Shown here piece by piece: positions 11,562-22,410 of a stretch of DNA of 64,000 nucleotides. Origin of the DNA: Aeromonas schubertii. Its GTDB lineage: Bacteria; Pseudomonadota; Gammaproteobacteria; Enterobacterales; Aeromonadaceae. The position numbers and the translations under genes were made by a program. The stretch lies in the NCBI RefSeq assembly GCF_000820105.1, contig NZ_CDDB01000021.1, positions 29,140 to 93,139 on the forward strand. The letters run 5' to 3'. Position 1 is the first letter of the stretch, and every line of letters begins with the position of its first letter. Below the pieces are notes generated by a model. It saw only the letters and a program-made list of their open reading frames with translations. It searched no databases and was not told the origin of the DNA.

Positions 11562-12050
11562 ATGTCTCTGCACACCTTCGAGCGCCTGATCCGGCTGCTC
11601 GACGCCCACCAGGCCCGCTACCGGGTGGTGCATCATTCGAGCGCCGGCAAGACCGAGGAGGTAGCCAGGGTGCGCGGCACCGCTCACGGCCAGGGGGCCA
11701 AGGCGCTGGTGTGCCACGTCAAGGGGAACGGCATCCGGTGCCATGTGCTGGCGGTGCTGCCGGCCGACTGTCAGGCCGATCTGGCGACCCTCGCCAAGGG
11801 GCTGGGCGGCAGCCGGGCGTCACTGGCCAGCCCCGCCGAGGTGGCTGCTCTGACCGACTGTGTGTTCGGCGCCATCCCGCCTTTCAGCTTTCACGACGAT
11901 CTGCGGCTGGTGGCCGATCCACTCCTGTTCGATCGCTTCGACGAGCTGGCCTTCAACGCCGGCGTGCTGGAGCGCTCCCTCATCCTCGCCACCGAGGACT
12001 ACCGGCGCATCGCCGCCCCTCGCCTGGTTCCGTTCGCCCGTCATCCCTGA
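11562..12050 (+). CDS. YbaK/EbsC-type aminoacyl-tRNA deacylase family protein
   Basis: This 162-residue protein has the fold of the YbaK/prolyl-tRNA synthetase insertion domain family. Visible features are an N-terminal segment with the motif RYRVVHHSSAGKTEEVARVRG, a central lysine in GAKALVCHVKGN, and a GAIPPFSF segment near the C-terminus, which resembles the GSV/IPPFG loop of these editing enzymes. Such proteins hydrolyse mischarged tRNAs in trans, but the substrate cannot be read from the sequence. It is closer to the YeaK type than to YbaK itself. The ATG at 11562 follows an AAGGAG site. Confidence 0.8.
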   Translation: MSLHTFERLIRLLDAHQARYRVVHHSSAGKTEEVARVRGTAHGQGAKALVCHVKGNGIRCHVLAVLPADCQADLATLAKGLGGSRASLASPAEVAALTDCVFGAIPPFSFHDDLRLVADPLLFDRFDELAFNAGVLERSLILATEDYRRIAAPRLVPFARHP

Positions 12051-12054
12051 CAAG

Positions 12055-12077
12055 AGAGGGGCCTGTGTGGCCCCTCT
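12055..12077. terminator. Terminator hairpin between convergent deacylase and DUF4382 genes
   Basis: A perfect 9-bp stem AGAGGGGCC / GGCCCCTCT with a TGTGT loop starts 5 bases after the stop of the plus-strand gene and ends 3 bases before the minus-strand gene's stop. It is likely shared. Confidence 0.75.
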
Positions 12078-12079
12078 GG

Positions 12080-13060
12080 TTACTCCAGATTGATCGTCGT
12101 CGTTGGCGCTGCCACCGCCTGAGCCTTGAGTACGGGCCCCAGATACAGTACATCGCCGGATCCCTCAGGGTCATCCTGATCGCTGTTGCACACCAGGGCC
12201 AGGTCATAGCTGCCCACGGCGACGAAGCCCAGCTCGTAGCGGAAGCCGCCTGCCCCGTCACTCACCACGGGGGCGCTGGCATAGAAGCCATTGTCGGCAT
12301 CCGCCATGTCGGGGTAGTTGTCGTCGCTGCGCGGGGCGTAGAGGTAAACCGCCCCCTTGTCGGCCAGCAGGCCGCCGCACAGGCCGCCGGCAATGCTGCC
12401 GCTCAGGGTCGCTGCCTCGCTGTTGTTGACCAGCCGAACGCCGCGGGGCTTGAGCTTGTAGTACTGCAGATGGCCCGGCAGCACCATGGAGTGGCGCAGG
12501 TCGAACTCGGTGGTGAAGCTGCTGGTGCCGTTGGCGGCAATGGTGAAGGCATCGAGTTTCAGCTCGCTGCTTGGCACCTCGAGGGGCTTGATGGTGTCGT
12601 CATCCTGCTGCACGTAGGAGTAGGGAGTGCCATCGTCAAACTGGTTGGCCGCCTCACGACCATCGAGCACGGTCAGACGCATCTGGCTGTACTCCCCGGC
12701 ACTGACGCTCTGGCCGGCGAGCAGGTTACGGCTGGCCGAGCCCTGATACTTGAGCAGATCGATGTAGACGAACCGGGGCGAGCCGTCGGTGTTGAGGGGA
12801 ATGCTCTCACCGAGCGGGGTGCAGCCGTCATCCTGGGCGGCGTTGAGGATACTCTGGCTACTCCAGGCGGTCTCGCCGCCGGCGATTGGATGGATGCTGA
12901 TCCGGCTCACCGCGATGCAGACCCGCTTGGCCGAATCGACCGGTGCATCGGAGAAGGCGAGGGAGAACCTGGCATCGGAAGTTGAGCCGGAGGAGCCGCC
13001 GTCACCGCCGCCGCAGGCGGTCAGTGCGGTGGTGAGGCCGAGGAGTAACAGACGCTTCAT
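12080..13060 (-). CDS. DUF4382-domain lipoprotein
   Basis: This 326-residue protein has a lipoprotein signal (KRLLLLGLTTALTAC, modified Cys at 16) followed by a Gly/Ser-rich linker and a DUF4382 domain (RFSLAFSDAPVDSAKRVCIA). The ATG at 13060 is preferred because AAGG lies 9 bases upstream. A predicted beta-rich region follows to the end. Function is unknown; it should be anchored in the outer or inner membrane. It stands alone between convergent and co-directional neighbours with no operon partner. Confidence 0.82.
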   Translation of the reverse strand: MKRLLLLGLTTALTACGGGDGGSSGSTSDARFSLAFSDAPVDSAKRVCIAVSRISIHPIAGGETAWSSQSILNAAQDDGCTPLGESIPLNTDGSPRFVYIDLLKYQGSASRNLLAGQSVSAGEYSQMRLTVLDGREAANQFDDGTPYSYVQQDDDTIKPLEVPSSELKLDAFTIAANGTSSFTTEFDLRHSMVLPGHLQYYKLKPRGVRLVNNSEAATLSGSIAGGLCGGLLADKGAVYLYAPRSDDNYPDMADADNGFYASAPVVSDGAGGFRYELGFVAVGSYDLALVCNSDQDDPEGSGDVLYLGPVLKAQAVAAPTTTINLE

Positions 13061-13236
13061 GGGGGTCATCCTTGTTGGGGGCATCTGTTCCACTCTAGAC
13101 GAAGGCGGTGGCTTGTCAGGAGGCGGTCGTCAGAGTGGGGAGCCACATCCAGAAGCAATACATTGATTTTGCAAGCAGTGGCGTCTTATGAACCCGGCCG
13201 GTAATGCGAAGGGGTTTGACGGAGAGGGTAAAGAAT

Positions 13237-13257
13237 CGGGAGGCGTCATGCCTCCCG
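13237..13257 (-). terminator. Terminator overlapping the end of gppA
   Basis: On the minus strand, CGGGAGGC / GCCTCCCG with a five-base loop overlaps the gppA stop and is followed by ATTCTTT. The T tract is short, so strength is uncertain. Confidence 0.5.
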
Positions 13258-14742
13258 TTCGATCAGTCGGGTTGGCCAGCCCATCTTCTGCTGGCGCTCT
13301 ACTTCCATGCGCAACTCGCTGGCGCGCAGGTAGTGCACATCGAGCCAGCCCTTGGGCAGGGCCAGGGTCAGGGCATCCTCTTCGGCCTGCAGGGTGAAGG
13401 TGGGAACCGTCCCTTGAGTGCGGCGCATGCAGAGAATGAGCGAGAGGCGCAGCAGCCGAGCCAGCCGGATCGCCTGGCGGGCGGTGACGGCACCCTGTCT
13501 CTCCAGCGGCTCCATCTTGAAGTCGTCGCGCTGGTTGAGCAGCAGGGCCGACAGCAACTTCTTCTGGGCCGGGGTAAAGCCGGGCATGTCGATGTTGTCG
13601 ATGATATAGGCGGCGTGCTGGGGGGCCTTCTTGTACTCGATACAGAGGCCGATCTCATGCAGCAGGGCGGCGTAGCGCAGGATAGGGCGGCCGTAGCGGC
13701 GCGACAGGCGCCAGGCACTCTGTACCTGGGCGAAGGCCTCGACAGCGGTGTCGCGCACTCGTTCGGCGTGTTCCCGATCGAGCTGGTAGCGGTTGATCAG
13801 GCTGTTGGCGGTACGATCCCGGGCATCACAGTCGTGGCTGTTGCCGAGCAGACCGTAGATAAGTCCCTCGCGCAGGGCACCGCCGGCGAGCGTCATGCTC
13901 TCGATGCCGAGCACCTCGAACAGGGCGATCAGGATGGCGAGCCCGGAGGGGAACACGGTGAGGCGTTCGGCGGTGAGTCCCTCCAGCTGCAGTTGGTCGA
14001 GACGGCCACAGGCGATCGCCTGCTGCATCAGCTCCTGCAGCTTGGGCAGGGTGACTCGCTCGCTCTTGCCCTGGGCCAGCATGATCTCCTGCAGGGCCTG
14101 CACCGTGCCGGAGGCACCGACACAGCTCTTCCACCCCAGCAGGCGATAGTCATGGGCCACCTCGGTGAGCACCGCCTTGGCGGCATCGATGGCCTGGGCG
14201 AAGCGCTCTGTGGAGAGCTGGCCGTCGCCGAAGTGGTTGCTCAGCCAGGTGACGCAGCCCATGTGCAGGCTGCTCAGCAGCTTGGCCTCGCTCTGCTCGC
14301 CGATCACCAGCTCGGTGCTGGCACCGCCGATGTCGATGACCAGGCGGTTACCCTCCCCGGCCGATGTCCAGGAGACCCCCTCATAGATGGTCTTGGCCTC
14401 CTCCTCACCCGAGATGATCTCGATGCCGTGGTTAAGCACCCGCTCCGCCTCGGCGAGAAACTCCTCCACGTTGGTGGCGAGCCGCAGGGTGGCGGTGCCG
14501 ACCACGCGAATATTCTCGGGCGGGATGTCCTGTAACTGTTCGGAGAAGAGGCGCAGGCAATCCCAACCACGCTCCATGGCGGTTCGGCTGAGGCGAAAAT
14601 GCTCGTCGAGGCCGGAGGCCAGGCGCACCTTGCGCTTGACCTTGGCCACGGTACGCAGGGCGCCGGCGACCTCGCGCACCACCAGCATATGGAAGCTGTT
14701 GGAGCCGAGGTCGATGGCTGCGTAGAGGGGGGTACTGCTCAC
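13246..14742 (-). CDS. gppA: Guanosine pentaphosphate phosphohydrolase (Ppx/GppA family)
   Basis: GppA converts pppGpp to ppGpp and also hydrolyses polyphosphate. The 498-residue protein has the Ppx/GppA ATPase-fold N-terminus (YAAIDLGSNSFHMLVVREVAG), the phosphate loop VIDIGGASTELV, and an HD-type C-terminal half. It is closer to E. coli GppA than to Ppx. The start is a GTG at 14742, 8 bases after the rhlB stop, so it is the second gene of a rhlB-gppA operon, an arrangement also known in enterobacteria. Confidence 0.95.
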   Translation of the reverse strand: MSSTPLYAAIDLGSNSFHMLVVREVAGALRTVAKVKRKVRLASGLDEHFRLSRTAMERGWDCLRLFSEQLQDIPPENIRVVGTATLRLATNVEEFLAEAERVLNHGIEIISGEEEAKTIYEGVSWTSAGEGNRLVIDIGGASTELVIGEQSEAKLLSSLHMGCVTWLSNHFGDGQLSTERFAQAIDAAKAVLTEVAHDYRLLGWKSCVGASGTVQALQEIMLAQGKSERVTLPKLQELMQQAIACGRLDQLQLEGLTAERLTVFPSGLAILIALFEVLGIESMTLAGGALREGLIYGLLGNSHDCDARDRTANSLINRYQLDREHAERVRDTAVEAFAQVQSAWRLSRRYGRPILRYAALLHEIGLCIEYKKAPQHAAYIIDNIDMPGFTPAQKKLLSALLLNQRDDFKMEPLERQGAVTARQAIRLARLLRLSLILCMRRTQGTVPTFTLQAEEDALTLALPKGWLDVHYLRASELRMEVERQQKMGWPTRLIEREA

Positions 14743-14750
14743 TGCCAGTC

Positions 14751-16034
14751 TCAGTGACGCTTGGGCGGACGGCGACGGTTGCCACCGCCTCCCTGGCGAT
14801 CGCGCATGTTGCGGTTCACCGGCGGACGGTTGCGTTGTACCCGGCGCGGCGGGGTCACGTCACCCAGCAGGGCCTCGCGGTCATACTTGCTGACCGGGAT
14901 CGGGTGACGGATGTACTCCTCGATGGCCGGCAGGTTGAAGGCATAGTCTTCACAGGCCAGGCTGATGGAGTGACCGCTCTTGCCGGCACGGCCGGTACGG
15001 CCGATGCGGTGGACGTAGTCCTCGCAGTCGTCGGGCAGGTCGTAGTTGAAGACGTGGGTCACATCCGGGATGTGCAGGCCACGGGCGGCCACGTCGGTGG
15101 CAACCAGGATATCCAGCTTGCCCTGGGTGAACTCTTCCAGGATCTTGAGGCGCTTCTTCTGCGGCACGTCACCGGTCAGCAGACCGACCCGATGGCCATC
15201 GGATTCCAGCCAGGCGTGCACATCTTCACAGCAGTGCTTGGTGTTGGCGAAGACGATCGCTTTATCCGGCCACTCCTCCTCTATAAGGGTGAGCAGCAGC
15301 AGCATCTTGTCTTCGTTGGAGGGGTAGAAGAGCTCCTCCTTGATGCGCACCCCCGTCATCTGCTCCGGCTCTACCTGCACATGACGCGGGTTGGTCATGT
15401 GTTCGTAGGCCAGCTCCTGCACCCGCAGGGAGAGGGTGGCGGAGAACAGCATGTTGAGGCGGTCGGCGGCGGCCGGCATACGACGGAACAGGAAGCGGAT
15501 GTCCTTGATGAAGCCGAGATCGAACATGCGATCCGCTTCGTCCAGTACCACCACCTGGATGTTGGCCAGATCGATCACCTTGGACTTGTAGTAGTCGATG
15601 ATGCGACCCGTGGTACCGATCAGAATGTCGACACCCTGCTCCAGTACGGCCAGCTGCTTGTCATACCCTTCACCGCCATAGGCCAGACCCAGTTTGAGGC
15701 CGGTGCTGGCGGAGATGCTTTCGGCATCCTTGTGGATCTGCACCGCCAGCTCGCGAGTCGGGGCCATGATGATGGCGCGCGGTTGGTTGATGAGGCGGGG
15801 CTTGGTCAGGGGATGGGTCAGCAGATAATTGAAGGTGGCGGCGAGGAAAGCGATGGTTTTGCCTGTACCTGTCTGAGCCTGGCCGGCAATATCATGGCCT
15901 TCTACCAGCAGAGGCAGGGAGAGTGCCTGGATCGGTGTACAGTAGTGAAAACCCTTGGTTTCCAGACCGGCCAGCACTTCCGGCTCGAGGCCCATTTGGG
16001 CGAATTTTTCGTCAGTTAGGTGTGTTTTGCTCAT
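14751..16034 (-). CDS. rhlB: ATP-dependent RNA helicase RhlB
   Basis: This 427-residue DEAD-box helicase of the RNA degradosome carries the Q motif ([10 protein letters not shown]), motif I AQTGTGKT near 53-60, motif Ia PTRELA, motif II DEAD, motif III SAT, and motif [13 protein letters not shown] basic Arg-rich tail ends the protein, as in E. coli RhlB. It unwinds structured RNA for RNase E and PNPase. It is divergent from trxA, as in E. coli, and co-transcribed with gppA. Confidence 0.96.
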   Translation of the reverse strand: MSKTHLTDEKFAQMGLEPEVLAGLETKGFHYCTPIQALSLPLLVEGHDIAGQAQTGTGKTIAFLAATFNYLLTHPLTKPRLINQPRAIIMAPTRELAVQIHKDAESISASTGLKLGLAYGGEGYDKQLAVLEQGVDILIGTTGRIIDYYKSKVIDLANIQVVVLDEADRMFDLGFIKDIRFLFRRMPAAADRLNMLFSATLSLRVQELAYEHMTNPRHVQVEPEQMTGVRIKEELFYPSNEDKMLLLLTLIEEEWPDKAIVFANTKHCCEDVHAWLESDGHRVGLLTGDVPQKKRLKILEEFTQGKLDILVATDVAARGLHIPDVTHVFNYDLPDDCEDYVHRIGRTGRAGKSGHSISLACEDYAFNLPAIEEYIRHPIPVSKYDREALLGDVTPPRRVQRNRPPVNRNMRDRQGGGGNRRRPPKRH

Positions 16035-16147
16035 GGCGGTAGGTTATCAGGTTAGGCTTGCATTAATAAACAGGATCATTTCAAATAGGGCAACTATGGC
16101 CTTTATTGGCCTCTCAATAAAGCCTTATTTACTGACTGGAGTTGGAA

Positions 16148-16474
16148 ATGAGTGACAAAATTGTTCAGCTGAGCGATGCCAGCTTCGAGGCAGATGTTCT
16201 CAAGGCTGCTGGCCCCGTTCTGGTTGATTTTTGGGCAGAATGGTGCGGTCCGTGCAAAATGATCGCCCCTATCCTGGACGAAGTTGCTCAGGAATATGAA
16301 GGCCGTGTGACCGTCGCCAAACTGAACATCGATCACAACGCAGATACCCCGCCCAAATTTGGTATTCGCGGTATTCCGACCCTGCTGTTGTTCAAAAACG
16401 GCGAAGTGGCCGCGACCAAGGTGGGTGCGCTGTCCAAGACTCAATTGAAAGAGTTCCTGGACGCCAACATCTGA
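16148..16474 (+). CDS. trxA: Thioredoxin 1
   Basis: This 108-residue cytoplasmic dithiol reductant has the active site W32-CGPC36, the [16 protein letters not shown] signature, and the cis-proline in GIPTLLLF. The ATG at 16148 gives the usual MSDKIV start; GGAG lies upstream. It reduces ribonucleotide reductase, PAPS reductase and other substrates. A terminator follows and rho lies downstream, the same order as in E. coli. Confidence 0.97.
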   Translation: MSDKIVQLSDASFEADVLKAAGPVLVDFWAEWCGPCKMIAPILDEVAQEYEGRVTVAKLNIDHNADTPPKFGIRGIPTLLLFKNGEVAATKVGALSKTQLKEFLDANI

Positions 16475-16484
16475 TGAGATAGAC

Positions 16485-16513
16485 AAGGAGCGCATTGCAA
16501 TAATGCGCTCCTT
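16485..16513 (+). terminator. Terminator after trxA
   Basis: A perfect 12-bp stem AAGGAGCGCATT / AATGCGCTCCTT with a five-base loop lies 10 bases after the trxA stop. The following sequence CCGTTTC is only weakly T-rich. Confidence 0.75.
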
Positions 16514-16565
16514 CCGTTTCTGCCTGTAGACGCTCACCCCGATTGGTGCTAGTTTATTGTTCGTT

Positions 16566-16655
16566 TGCTAACCGCCTCTGCAATCCAGTCCAATCAGTAG
16601 CTACCCAGCAGACTTTCCCCACATCTTAAAACCCTTCTTACAGACCTTCATTGCT
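16566..16655 (+). promoter_or_regulatory. C-rich, G-poor rho leader, likely rut site
   Basis: The 90 bases before the rho start contain about 33 C and only 10 G in an otherwise GC-rich genome, with no obvious stem. This C-over-G bias is the mark of a Rho utilisation site. In E. coli, rho is autoregulated by Rho-dependent termination in its leader. The ATG has no clear Shine-Dalgarno, so translation may start slowly and leave the leader exposed. Confidence 0.6.
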
Positions 16656-17921
<1,266 letters not shown>

Positions 17922-17935
17922 CCCGTCTCGATGAC

Positions 17936-17965
17936 AAGCCGCGGCCCCAGTGCCGCGGTTTTTTA
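17936..17965 (+). terminator. Terminator after rho
   Basis: The stem CCGCGGC / GCCGCGG with a six-base loop is followed by eight bases that are nearly all T. It lies 15 bases after the rho stop. Confidence 0.9.
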
Positions 17966-18023
17966 TTTGCCCATGGAGGAGTGGCATCGCACTATAGGGG
18001 CGACAGACCAGGGAGTGGCACGG

Positions 18024-18971
18024 ATGAAAAGGATCGGGGCAGGAGTCCTGCTGTGGCTGGTCAGCCTGATGGCCATGGCGGTGAGTGAGGTGGTGCCGGG
18101 AGATCATCTCTCCTATCTGCAGGCGCGCCTGCAGCAGGGGCAGGAGGAGGCGGTCGAGAGTCTGCTGGTCACCCTGCCCGTTGAGCAGAGTGAACAACTG
18201 CGTTGGCAACTGCTCGGTGCCATGGAGGGGAGCATGCGTCCCGCGGCACCGATCCGTCATTGGGTGGACCGGCAGGCCGAACGGGTACCCCTGACGCTGG
18301 CAGAGCAGACCCGCGACGGTTTCCTGGTGTCGCTTCCCCGCTATGACTACCCGGCCCGCGCCCGCTATCTGCAACATGCCTGGCGCCAGCTGGACTGGCA
18401 GGCCCAGTTTGAGGCCGAGCTGACCGCAGGCCGCTTCGAGCTTCGCTCCCTCTATCGCCTCAACAACCCCGAGGTGGAGTGGCAGCAGGCGGCCCTGTTG
18501 GCGGCGCTGAACAAGGCTCCCGCCGGTGAGGTGATCCGTCTGGCCACCGAACTGGCGCAAGAAGCACTCTATCTCCCCGACAACAGGCTGGCCTACGACC
18601 TCCTCTCCCGCACCGGTAACCGGGCCCTGTTTCTGGCCCTCTGGCGGCGTCCGGTGGATGAGAGCTCATTGCGGGCCCTCTCCCTGGTGAGCCGCTTCTA
18701 TCAGGGACGGGACGCCGGCTCCCTGCTGCTGGCCGCCGCCCAGCTCCCCTCTCTCAACGGCCAGGCCATGCTGGCGCTCGGTGCCCTGCGCCCGCTGCCC
18801 GATGCCATTCGCGATTATCTCAACCGGGAGCTCGGCATCAGTGACAACGGCGTCGCACTGGCCAAGCTGTTGCAGCCCAGGGCGGAGTCCTTGCAACTGA
18901 TCCTGCTGGCCGATCGCCTGTTGCAGGAGCAGAAGTCGGGGCAGGCCGGTGTCGAGCCGGGTCGCCCCTGA
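18024..18971 (+). CDS. Exported helical protein of unknown function
   Basis: I do not recognise this 315-residue protein. It starts MKRIGAGVLLWLVSLMAMAVS, a clear signal peptide, and the rest is predicted to be almost entirely alpha-helical, with Leu/Ala-rich segments (QLRWQLLGAM, SLLLAAAQLPSLNGQAMLALGAL) that resemble a HEAT/TPR-like solenoid. The ATG at 18024 fits a GGGAG site 8-10 bases upstream. It sits between rho and ubiD with a terminator before it, so it is probably transcribed from its own promoter. Codon use matches its neighbours, which argues for a long-resident gene. Confidence 0.75.
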   Translation: MKRIGAGVLLWLVSLMAMAVSEVVPGDHLSYLQARLQQGQEEAVESLLVTLPVEQSEQLRWQLLGAMEGSMRPAAPIRHWVDRQAERVPLTLAEQTRDGFLVSLPRYDYPARARYLQHAWRQLDWQAQFEAELTAGRFELRSLYRLNNPEVEWQQAALLAALNKAPAGEVIRLATELAQEALYLPDNRLAYDLLSRTGNRALFLALWRRPVDESSLRALSLVSRFYQGRDAGSLLLAAAQLPSLNGQAMLALGALRPLPDAIRDYLNRELGISDNGVALAKLLQPRAESLQLILLADRLLQEQKSGQAGVEPGRP

Positions 18972-19020
18972 GCCCCCGTCAGGGTATACTGTCAACCCCT
19001 GAATCCAACGCGGTAGCCTT

Positions 19021-20490
19021 ATGAAATACAAGGATTTGCGCGACTTTATCGCGCAGCTCGAAACGCGGGGCCAGCTCAAGCGGATCGGCCGCGAGATCGA
19101 TCCTTATCTCGAGATGACCGAGATTTGCGACCGTACCCTGCGTGCCGGTGGCCCCGCCCTGCTGTTCGAAAACCCCAAGGGGTATCAGATGCCGGTGCTG
19201 GCCAATCTGTTCGGCACCCCGGATCGGGTCGCCATGGGCATGGGCCAGCCGGACGTCGGCGCCCTGCGCCAGGTGGGCACCTGGCTCTCCTACCTCAAGG
19301 AGCCGGAGCCACCCAAGGGATTCAGGGAGCTGATGGATAAGCTGCCCATCTTCAAGCAGGTGCTCAACATGCCGACCAAGCGCCTCTCCTCGGCCCCCTG
19401 CCAGGAGCAGGTGCTGACCGGCGACGAGGTCGATCTCGACCGTATCCCCATCCAGCACTGCTGGCCGGGGGATGTGGCGCCCCTGGTCACCTGGGGACTC
19501 ACCATCACCCGCGGCCCCTACAAGAAGCGGCAGAACCTCGGCATTTACCGCCAGCAGAAGATCGGCAAGAACAAGCTCATCATGCGTTGGCTGGATCATC
19601 GCGGTGGGGCTATCGATTTTCGCGAGTGGCAGGAGGCGCACCCGGGTGAGCAATTCCCGGTGGTGGTGGCGCTCGGTGCCGATCCCGCGACCATACTCGG
19701 TGCCGTGACGCCGGTGCCCGACACCCTCTCCGAATACGCCTTTGCCGGTCTGCTGCGCGGCAGCCGTACCGAGGTGGTCAAGGCTGTCAGCTGTGAGCTG
19801 GAGGTGCCGGCGAGCGCCGAGATCGTGCTGGAGGGCTATATCGAACCGGGCGAGCTGGCGCCGGAAGGTCCCTATGGGGATCACACCGGCTACTACAACG
19901 AGGTGGACGAGTTCCCGGTCTTCACCATCACCCACATGACCCTGCGTAAGGATGCCATCTACCACAGCACCTACACCGGCCGTCCACCCGATGAGCCGGC
20001 GGTGCTCGGGGTGGCGCTCAACGAGGTGTTCGTGCCCCTGTTGCAGAAGCAGTTTCCCGAGATCGTTGACTTCTACCTGCCGCCGGAGGGGTGCTCCTAC
20101 CGGATGGCGGTGGTGACCATCAAGAAGCGCTACCCGGGCCACGCCAAGCGGGTGATGCTGGGGGTCTGGTCCTTCCTGCGCCAGTTCATGTACACCAAGT
20201 TCGTGGTGGTGTGCGATGACGACATCAATGCCCGCGACTGGAAGGATGTGATCTGGGCCATCACCACCCGGATGGACCCGGCCCGCGACACCACCCTGAT
20301 CGAGCACACGCCGATCGACTACCTGGACTTCGCCTCGCCGGTTTCGGGGCTCGGCTCCAAGATGGGGCTGGATGCCACCAACAAGTGGCCGGGAGAGACC
20401 AACCGCGAGTGGGGGGCGCCCATAGTGCAAGACCCGGTGGTGAAGCAAAAGATCGATGCGATCTGGGACGAATTGGGTATTCTCGACTAA
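19021..20490 (+). CDS. ubiD: 4-hydroxy-3-polyprenylbenzoate decarboxylase
   Basis: UbiD removes the ring carboxyl group in ubiquinone synthesis using prenylated FMN supplied by UbiX. The 489-residue protein begins [22 protein letters not shown] and carries the family regions for metal and prFMN binding ([36 protein letters not shown]). Its length agrees with E. coli UbiD (497). The next gene is fre, the E. coli order, and the two are probably co-transcribed. Confidence 0.96.
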   Translation: MKYKDLRDFIAQLETRGQLKRIGREIDPYLEMTEICDRTLRAGGPALLFENPKGYQMPVLANLFGTPDRVAMGMGQPDVGALRQVGTWLSYLKEPEPPKGFRELMDKLPIFKQVLNMPTKRLSSAPCQEQVLTGDEVDLDRIPIQHCWPGDVAPLVTWGLTITRGPYKKRQNLGIYRQQKIGKNKLIMRWLDHRGGAIDFREWQEAHPGEQFPVVVALGADPATILGAVTPVPDTLSEYAFAGLLRGSRTEVVKAVSCELEVPASAEIVLEGYIEPGELAPEGPYGDHTGYYNEVDEFPVFTITHMTLRKDAIYHSTYTGRPPDEPAVLGVALNEVFVPLLQKQFPEIVDFYLPPEGCSYRMAVVTIKKRYPGHAKRVMLGVWSFLRQFMYTKFVVVCDDDINARDWKDVIWAITTRMDPARDTTLIEHTPIDYLDFASPVSGLGSKMGLDATNKWPGETNREWGAPIVQDPVVKQKIDAIWDELGILD

Positions 20491-20568
20491 TAGCCCAACC
20501 GGGAATCGACCGGTCATCATAATGACGACATGAGCCAGGGTGGCGAGTGCCACCGAGAAAGGAAACGA

Positions 20569-21264
20569 ATGCAACGAATCAAGTGCCGCGTAACCGAGTT
20601 ACGCGAAGTGGTAGAGACCATCTGGCAGGTGGGCCTGACACCTGCCGACGCGATCACCTTCAAGCCGGGCCAGTATCTGCTGGTGGTGATGAGCGACTCG
20701 GACAAGCGCCCCTTCTCCATCGCCAATGGGCCGGGCCGTCCTGGCCTCGAGCTGCAGATCGGTGCCACCCCGGAAAATGCCTATGCCGGTCAGGTACTGG
20801 CTCGCATGCGCGAGCAGGGGGAGATCGAGGTCGAGCTGGCAGCGGGCAAGGCCTTCCTGCGGGAAGAGTCGCCCCGCCCCCTGCTGCTGATGGCGGGCGG
20901 TACCGGTTATTCCTATGTGCGCAGTATATTGCAACAACTGATCGACGGCGGCAGCCAGCGTCCCGTGTTCGTTTACTGGGGGGTGCGTCAGGCCCACTGG
21001 CTCTATGAACTCGACGAGATGCGCTCCCTCGAGCAGCGTTATGCGCCGCTCACCTTTATCCCCGTGGTACAGGAGCCCGATCCGCAGTGGCAGGGCCGCA
21101 CCGGACTGGTGCACAAGGCGATCATGGATGACTTCGTCAGTCTGCACGACTACGACATCTATGTGGCGGGGCGCTTCGAGATGGCCGGTGCTGCGCGCGA
21201 GGAGTTCAAGCTGCTCGGCGCCGAGCCGGAGCGCATCTTCGGTGATGCCTACGAGTTTATCTGA
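20569..21264 (+). CDS. fre: NAD(P)H-flavin reductase
   Basis: This 231-residue flavin reductase uses NAD(P)H to reduce free FMN, FAD or riboflavin. It has the flavin-binding motif RPFSIANGP and the nucleotide-binding segment LLMAGGTGYSYVRSIL, and ends in FGDAYEFI, close to the E. coli Fre C-terminus (FGDAFAFI). The ATG at 20569 follows AAAGGA by 6-7 bases. It lies 78 bases after ubiD. Reduced flavin made here could feed UbiX-made prFMN, which would explain the pairing, but that is inference. Confidence 0.95.
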   Translation: MQRIKCRVTELREVVETIWQVGLTPADAITFKPGQYLLVVMSDSDKRPFSIANGPGRPGLELQIGATPENAYAGQVLARMREQGEIEVELAAGKAFLREESPRPLLLMAGGTGYSYVRSILQQLIDGGSQRPVFVYWGVRQAHWLYELDEMRSLEQRYAPLTFIPVVQEPDPQWQGRTGLVHKAIMDDFVSLHDYDIYVAGRFEMAGAAREEFKLLGAEPERIFGDAYEFI

Positions 21265-21446
21265 ATCAGGGTGGCTGGGGGTGATCCCGGTGACGCCAAT
21301 GTATCTGTTTGAATGGGGCCGAACGGCCCCTTCTTCTTTTCTCCCTGTGATGCCTTTCTCTCCCTATGCGTTATCCGCTTGCATTCTATTGATAATCAAC
21401 ACTATTGTGTCTCACTTGGAGCAGAGTTCAGAGCAGGGAGGCGGCG

Positions 21447-22394
21447 GTGACGGAGGGTTCGGAATGGCTGACCCTGGCCCAGGTTGAGGAAGATGAGCTA
21501 CGCCAACTGCGTCAGGCAGTGCGTCAATTGGAGCAGGAAAATCGTATCCTGCAGGAGCGCCTCAATGCTGCCCTGGATGGTACCGGCCTCTGTCTGTGGC
21601 AGGGGTTGATCCCGACCGGTGAGCTTAAGGTCTTCAATCTACAGCACTTTAAGGCTGGTGAGATGGCACCTCACTTCGACCAGTGGCGCGCCAAGCTCCA
21701 TCCCGAAGACAGTGAGCTGGCCCTCACCCGCTACTTCGATCACCTGTCGGGAGAGACGCCCTTCTACGAGGCCGAGTACCGCACCCTGGCTCCCGATGGT
21801 CGGGTGACCTGGCTGTGGGACCGGGGGCGGGTGGTGGAGTGGGATGGGGACGGCAAGCCGCTGCGGATCCTCGGCTCTCATATCGATATCACCCATCGCA
21901 AGGAGAACGAGCAGCGTCTGGCTCGCCAGGCCCGTCGCGATGCCCTGACCGATCTGCTCAACCGCCAGGGGTTGGCTCATGCCTTCAGTGAGACGCCGTC
22001 GCTGGCGGCGCTGCTCTTTATCGACCTCGATGACTTCAAGCTGGTGAATGACAGTCTGGGGCATGCCTGTGGTGATCGGGTATTGCAACAGATAGCCGGC
22101 TGGCTGCGTGACATCATGCCCGAATCGGCCCCGTGCGGGCGTTACGGCGGGGATGAGTTTGTGGTCTGTCTGCCGGAGGGGGTGTCGCCGGGTCCGCTGG
22201 CCGAGCGATTACTGGCACAGGTGAGCGACTATCTGCCCGATCCGGGCAGTCGCCTGACGCTGGGGATGAGTATCGGCATCGCCCGTTGGGAGGCGGAGCG
22301 CCCCCCTTTTAGGCTGGCGCTGGAGGCGGCGGACCGGGCCATGTACCTGGCCAAGGAGAGGGGCAAGCAGCGTTGGCATCAACTCTACCTGTGA
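21447..22394 (+). CDS. PAS-GGDEF diguanylate cyclase
   Basis: This 315-residue soluble protein has an N-terminal coiled coil (about 12-45, LRQLRQAVRQLEQENRILQERL), a PAS_3-type sensor domain (about 45-150, ending DGKPLRILGSHIDITHRKENE), and a GGDEF domain with intact GGDEF at 234-238. It should make cyclic di-GMP. No RxxD inhibitory site is seen in the expected place five residues before the GGDEF motif, so product feedback may be lacking. The GTG at 21447 is chosen because GGGAGG lies 5 bases upstream. The PAS ligand is unknown. Confidence 0.9.
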   Translation: MTEGSEWLTLAQVEEDELRQLRQAVRQLEQENRILQERLNAALDGTGLCLWQGLIPTGELKVFNLQHFKAGEMAPHFDQWRAKLHPEDSELALTRYFDHLSGETPFYEAEYRTLAPDGRVTWLWDRGRVVEWDGDGKPLRILGSHIDITHRKENEQRLARQARRDALTDLLNRQGLAHAFSETPSLAALLFIDLDDFKLVNDSLGHACGDRVLQQIAGWLRDIMPESAPCGRYGGDEFVVCLPEGVSPGPLAERLLAQVSDYLPDPGSRLTLGMSIGIARWEAERPPFRLALEAADRAMYLAKERGKQRWHQLYL

Positions 22395-22410
22395 CGGCCT
22401 GCCCCGGGAA

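Noticed and set aside
16546..16629. 27-codon GTG frame in the rho leader
   Set aside because: No ribosome site and no resemblance to E. coli rhoL; chance frame in the C-rich leader.
21391..21406. Fur-box-like TGATAATCAACACTA before the diguanylate cyclase
   Set aside because: The first half is good but the second half matches only 3 of 7 positions; a spurious match is likely.
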